Assembly (NCBI GenBank): GCA_020200675.1
Contig: JAIVIG010000050.1
Location: 1 to 14,115 of the forward strand
Source: Actinomycetota bacterium
GTDB lineage: Bacteria; Actinomycetota; Rubrobacteria; Rubrobacterales; Rubrobacteraceae
Reading direction: 5' to 3'
DNA: 14,115 nt
Shown here: positions 13,215 through 14,115 of the stretch, in pieces
Layout: each line of letters starts with the position of its first letter
Numbering within the stretch: the stretch's first letter is position 1
Notes under the pieces: model-generated
Database searches by the model: none
Told to the model about the DNA's origin: nothing
The model's input: the letters and a program-made list of their open reading frames with translations, nothing else
Program-made: the position numbers and the translations under genes

Positions 13215-13988
13215 TCAGCGCGGTCGACCGCCGAACAGCCTGCTGGTTACGGCCAACGCGACGGGCACGGCGGCGATCAGCGCGGCAGCGGTAGTCAGGA
13301 CCGACGCGTCGTACTGGTTCGCAACGACCGCAGCCAGCGCCCAAAGGACGGCAGTGGCGTAGGCCAGGTATCCCTGCGGCGGCGCGGCCTTTCCGGCCGG
13401 GATCACCGCCGAAGCCACCAGACCACCCGTCAGCAGCAGGGCGGCGCCGAGGACGGCCTCGCCGATGCCCCCTTCGAGCAGACCGAGGGCTACGAACGTC
13501 GTGGCGAAGCTTACCAGGGTGGCGGCCGTGATCCATCCGAAGAGTAGCCCGAGCGGGAGGGCGACCAGCCATCGCTTGGCCGCGCTCAAGACACCGCGCC
13601 CCGAACGCGCGAGGCGTAGATAGGCGACGGCCGCGCAGGCGAAGATGACCACGATAACCGCCTGCGCGAGGAGGAACTGGCGGGCCGGAAACAGTATCTC
13701 CCACAAGCCGTTGAGGAGAAACGCCCCGGCCGAAAACCAACCTACCCGCCGCAAGAGCGGGCTCTCGCGGTTAGCGGGCAGCGCCTGGTAGGCGGCGTAG
13801 ACCAGGCAGAGCAAGAAAATTAGACCCCATATCGAGAACGCGTAGTCGGCGGGAACGACCAGCGTTTCGTTCTCGGCGGAGACCTGTCCCACAGCCTCGC
13901 CCGTTAAGACCGGCGCCCCGATCTGAAAGAGCGCTCCGGCTACGTTCGCCGCTTGGCGCGCTATGTCTCGCCCGTCTTTGTCGTTCAT
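13215..13988 (-). CDS. TspO-related (tryptophan-rich sensory protein family) membrane protein
   Basis: 257 residues from ATG 13988. After a polar N-terminus (MNDKDGRDIARQ) there are about seven hydrophobic segments (about 11-28, 50-70, 84-100, 105-126, 141-170, 176-197, 207-250). VPADYAFSIWGLIFL (45-59) with VYAAYQALPANR (63-74) and LGLLFGWITAATLVS (146-160) matches the long, roughly 250-residue TspO/MBR relatives of actinobacteria and cyanobacteria; classical TspO has about 160 residues and five helices. Trp is at 54, 84, 96, 140, 152 and 216. TspO proteins bind porphyrins and respond to oxidative or light stress; whether the long branch does so is not known. The in-frame TTG at 14060 would add a polar tail upstream of the promoter and is rejected. 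No strong SD precedes ATG 13988. Confidence 0.7.
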   Translation of the reverse strand: MNDKDGRDIARQAANVAGALFQIGAPVLTGEAVGQVSAENETLVVPADYAFSIWGLIFLLCLVYAAYQALPANRESPLLRRVGWFSAGAFLLNGLWEILFPARQFLLAQAVIVVIFACAAVAYLRLARSGRGVLSAAKRWLVALPLGLLFGWITAATLVSFATTFVALGLLEGGIGEAVLGAALLLTGGLVASAVIPAGKAAPPQGYLAYATAVLWALAAVVANQYDASVLTTAAALIAAVPVALAVTSRLFGGRPR

Positions 13989-14029
13989 TTTTTGGTGGTG
14001 GCTCAACCTACGTTGTTTAAGCAGCTCCA

Positions 14030-14035
14030 ATTGTA
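14030..14035 (-). promoter_or_regulatory. Putative -10 box of the TspO-related gene
   Basis: TACAAT on the minus strand; transcription near 14023 would give a leader of about 35 nt to ATG 13988. A TTGCCT lies 19 nt upstream as a poor -35. Confidence 0.35.
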
Positions 14036-14080
14036 ATCGTGCAAGAATAGCAGCAGGCAAACCTCGTGCATGGCCTCGCT

Positions 14081-14111
14081 CTTTGAGAACGACAGCGTCT
14101 TTCTCACAAAG
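14081..14111. repeat. Inverted repeat at the window's right edge
   Basis: CTTTGAGAA (14081-14089) is complementary to TTCTCACAAAG (14101-14111) except for a 2-nt CA bulge. AGCGTC is also repeated directly at 14094-14099 and 14110-14115. It lies upstream of the TspO-related promoter; it may be an operator or belong to whatever follows. Confidence 0.3.
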
Positions 14112-14115
14112 CGTC

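Overview
The window looks like chromosomal DNA of a high-GC actinobacterium, most likely Rubrobacter or a relative. This rests on strong GC bias, frequent GTG/TTG starts, an F420-type luciferase-like oxidoreductase, a TspO-related membrane protein of the long form, and an ST7/TPR protein. The taxon is an inference. No tRNA, rRNA, CRISPR array, transposase or phage gene is visible.

Layout. 1-2704 (+): the N-terminal remnant of an acyl-CoA dehydrogenase whose stop codon overlaps the TTG start of an enoyl-CoA hydratase/isomerase, then a short-chain dehydrogenase and an epoxide-hydrolase-type alpha/beta hydrolase. This reads as an acyl-CoA/lipid catabolic cluster. 2708-3595 (-): an FHA-GGDEF protein. 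It is divergent from gatB (3674-5146, +), and the gap holds a 30-bp palindrome whose arms contain both -10 boxes. gatB is followed after 4 nt by a full-length but catalytically stripped relative of dihydroxy-acid dehydratase (5151-6395).

After a 298-nt non-coding leader comes the serine-biosynthesis unit. A class V aminotransferase (6694-7735) is broken by an out-of-frame internal deletion. It overlaps serA (7735-9333), which is followed by a YjzC-like small protein (9338-9556). Because of the deletion, the aminotransferase start frame runs without a stop into serA and gives an artificial 879-codon ORF. Then come an ST7-like TPR protein (9687-10670, +), a convergent carboxylesterase that seems to lack its cap segment (10686-11348, -), a divergent membrane-anchored DUF4230 protein (11465-12106, +), an F420-dependent oxidoreductase (12185-13138, +), and a convergent TspO-related membrane protein (13215-13988, -).

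How it fits together. The first block would handle acyl-CoA and epoxide intermediates. gatB belongs to the amidotransferase that makes Gln-tRNA(Gln)/Asn-tRNA(Asn). The ser unit makes phosphoserine from 3-phosphoglycerate, provided the aminotransferase break is an assembly error or another enzyme covers that step. The most unusual item is the dehydratase-like protein downstream of gatB, in which every catalytic motif I could align is replaced while the scaffold and reading frame are kept. Three separate genes (acyl-CoA dehydrogenase, aminotransferase, esterase) look internally or terminally deleted, so either this region is deletion-prone or the assembly should be checked against reads.
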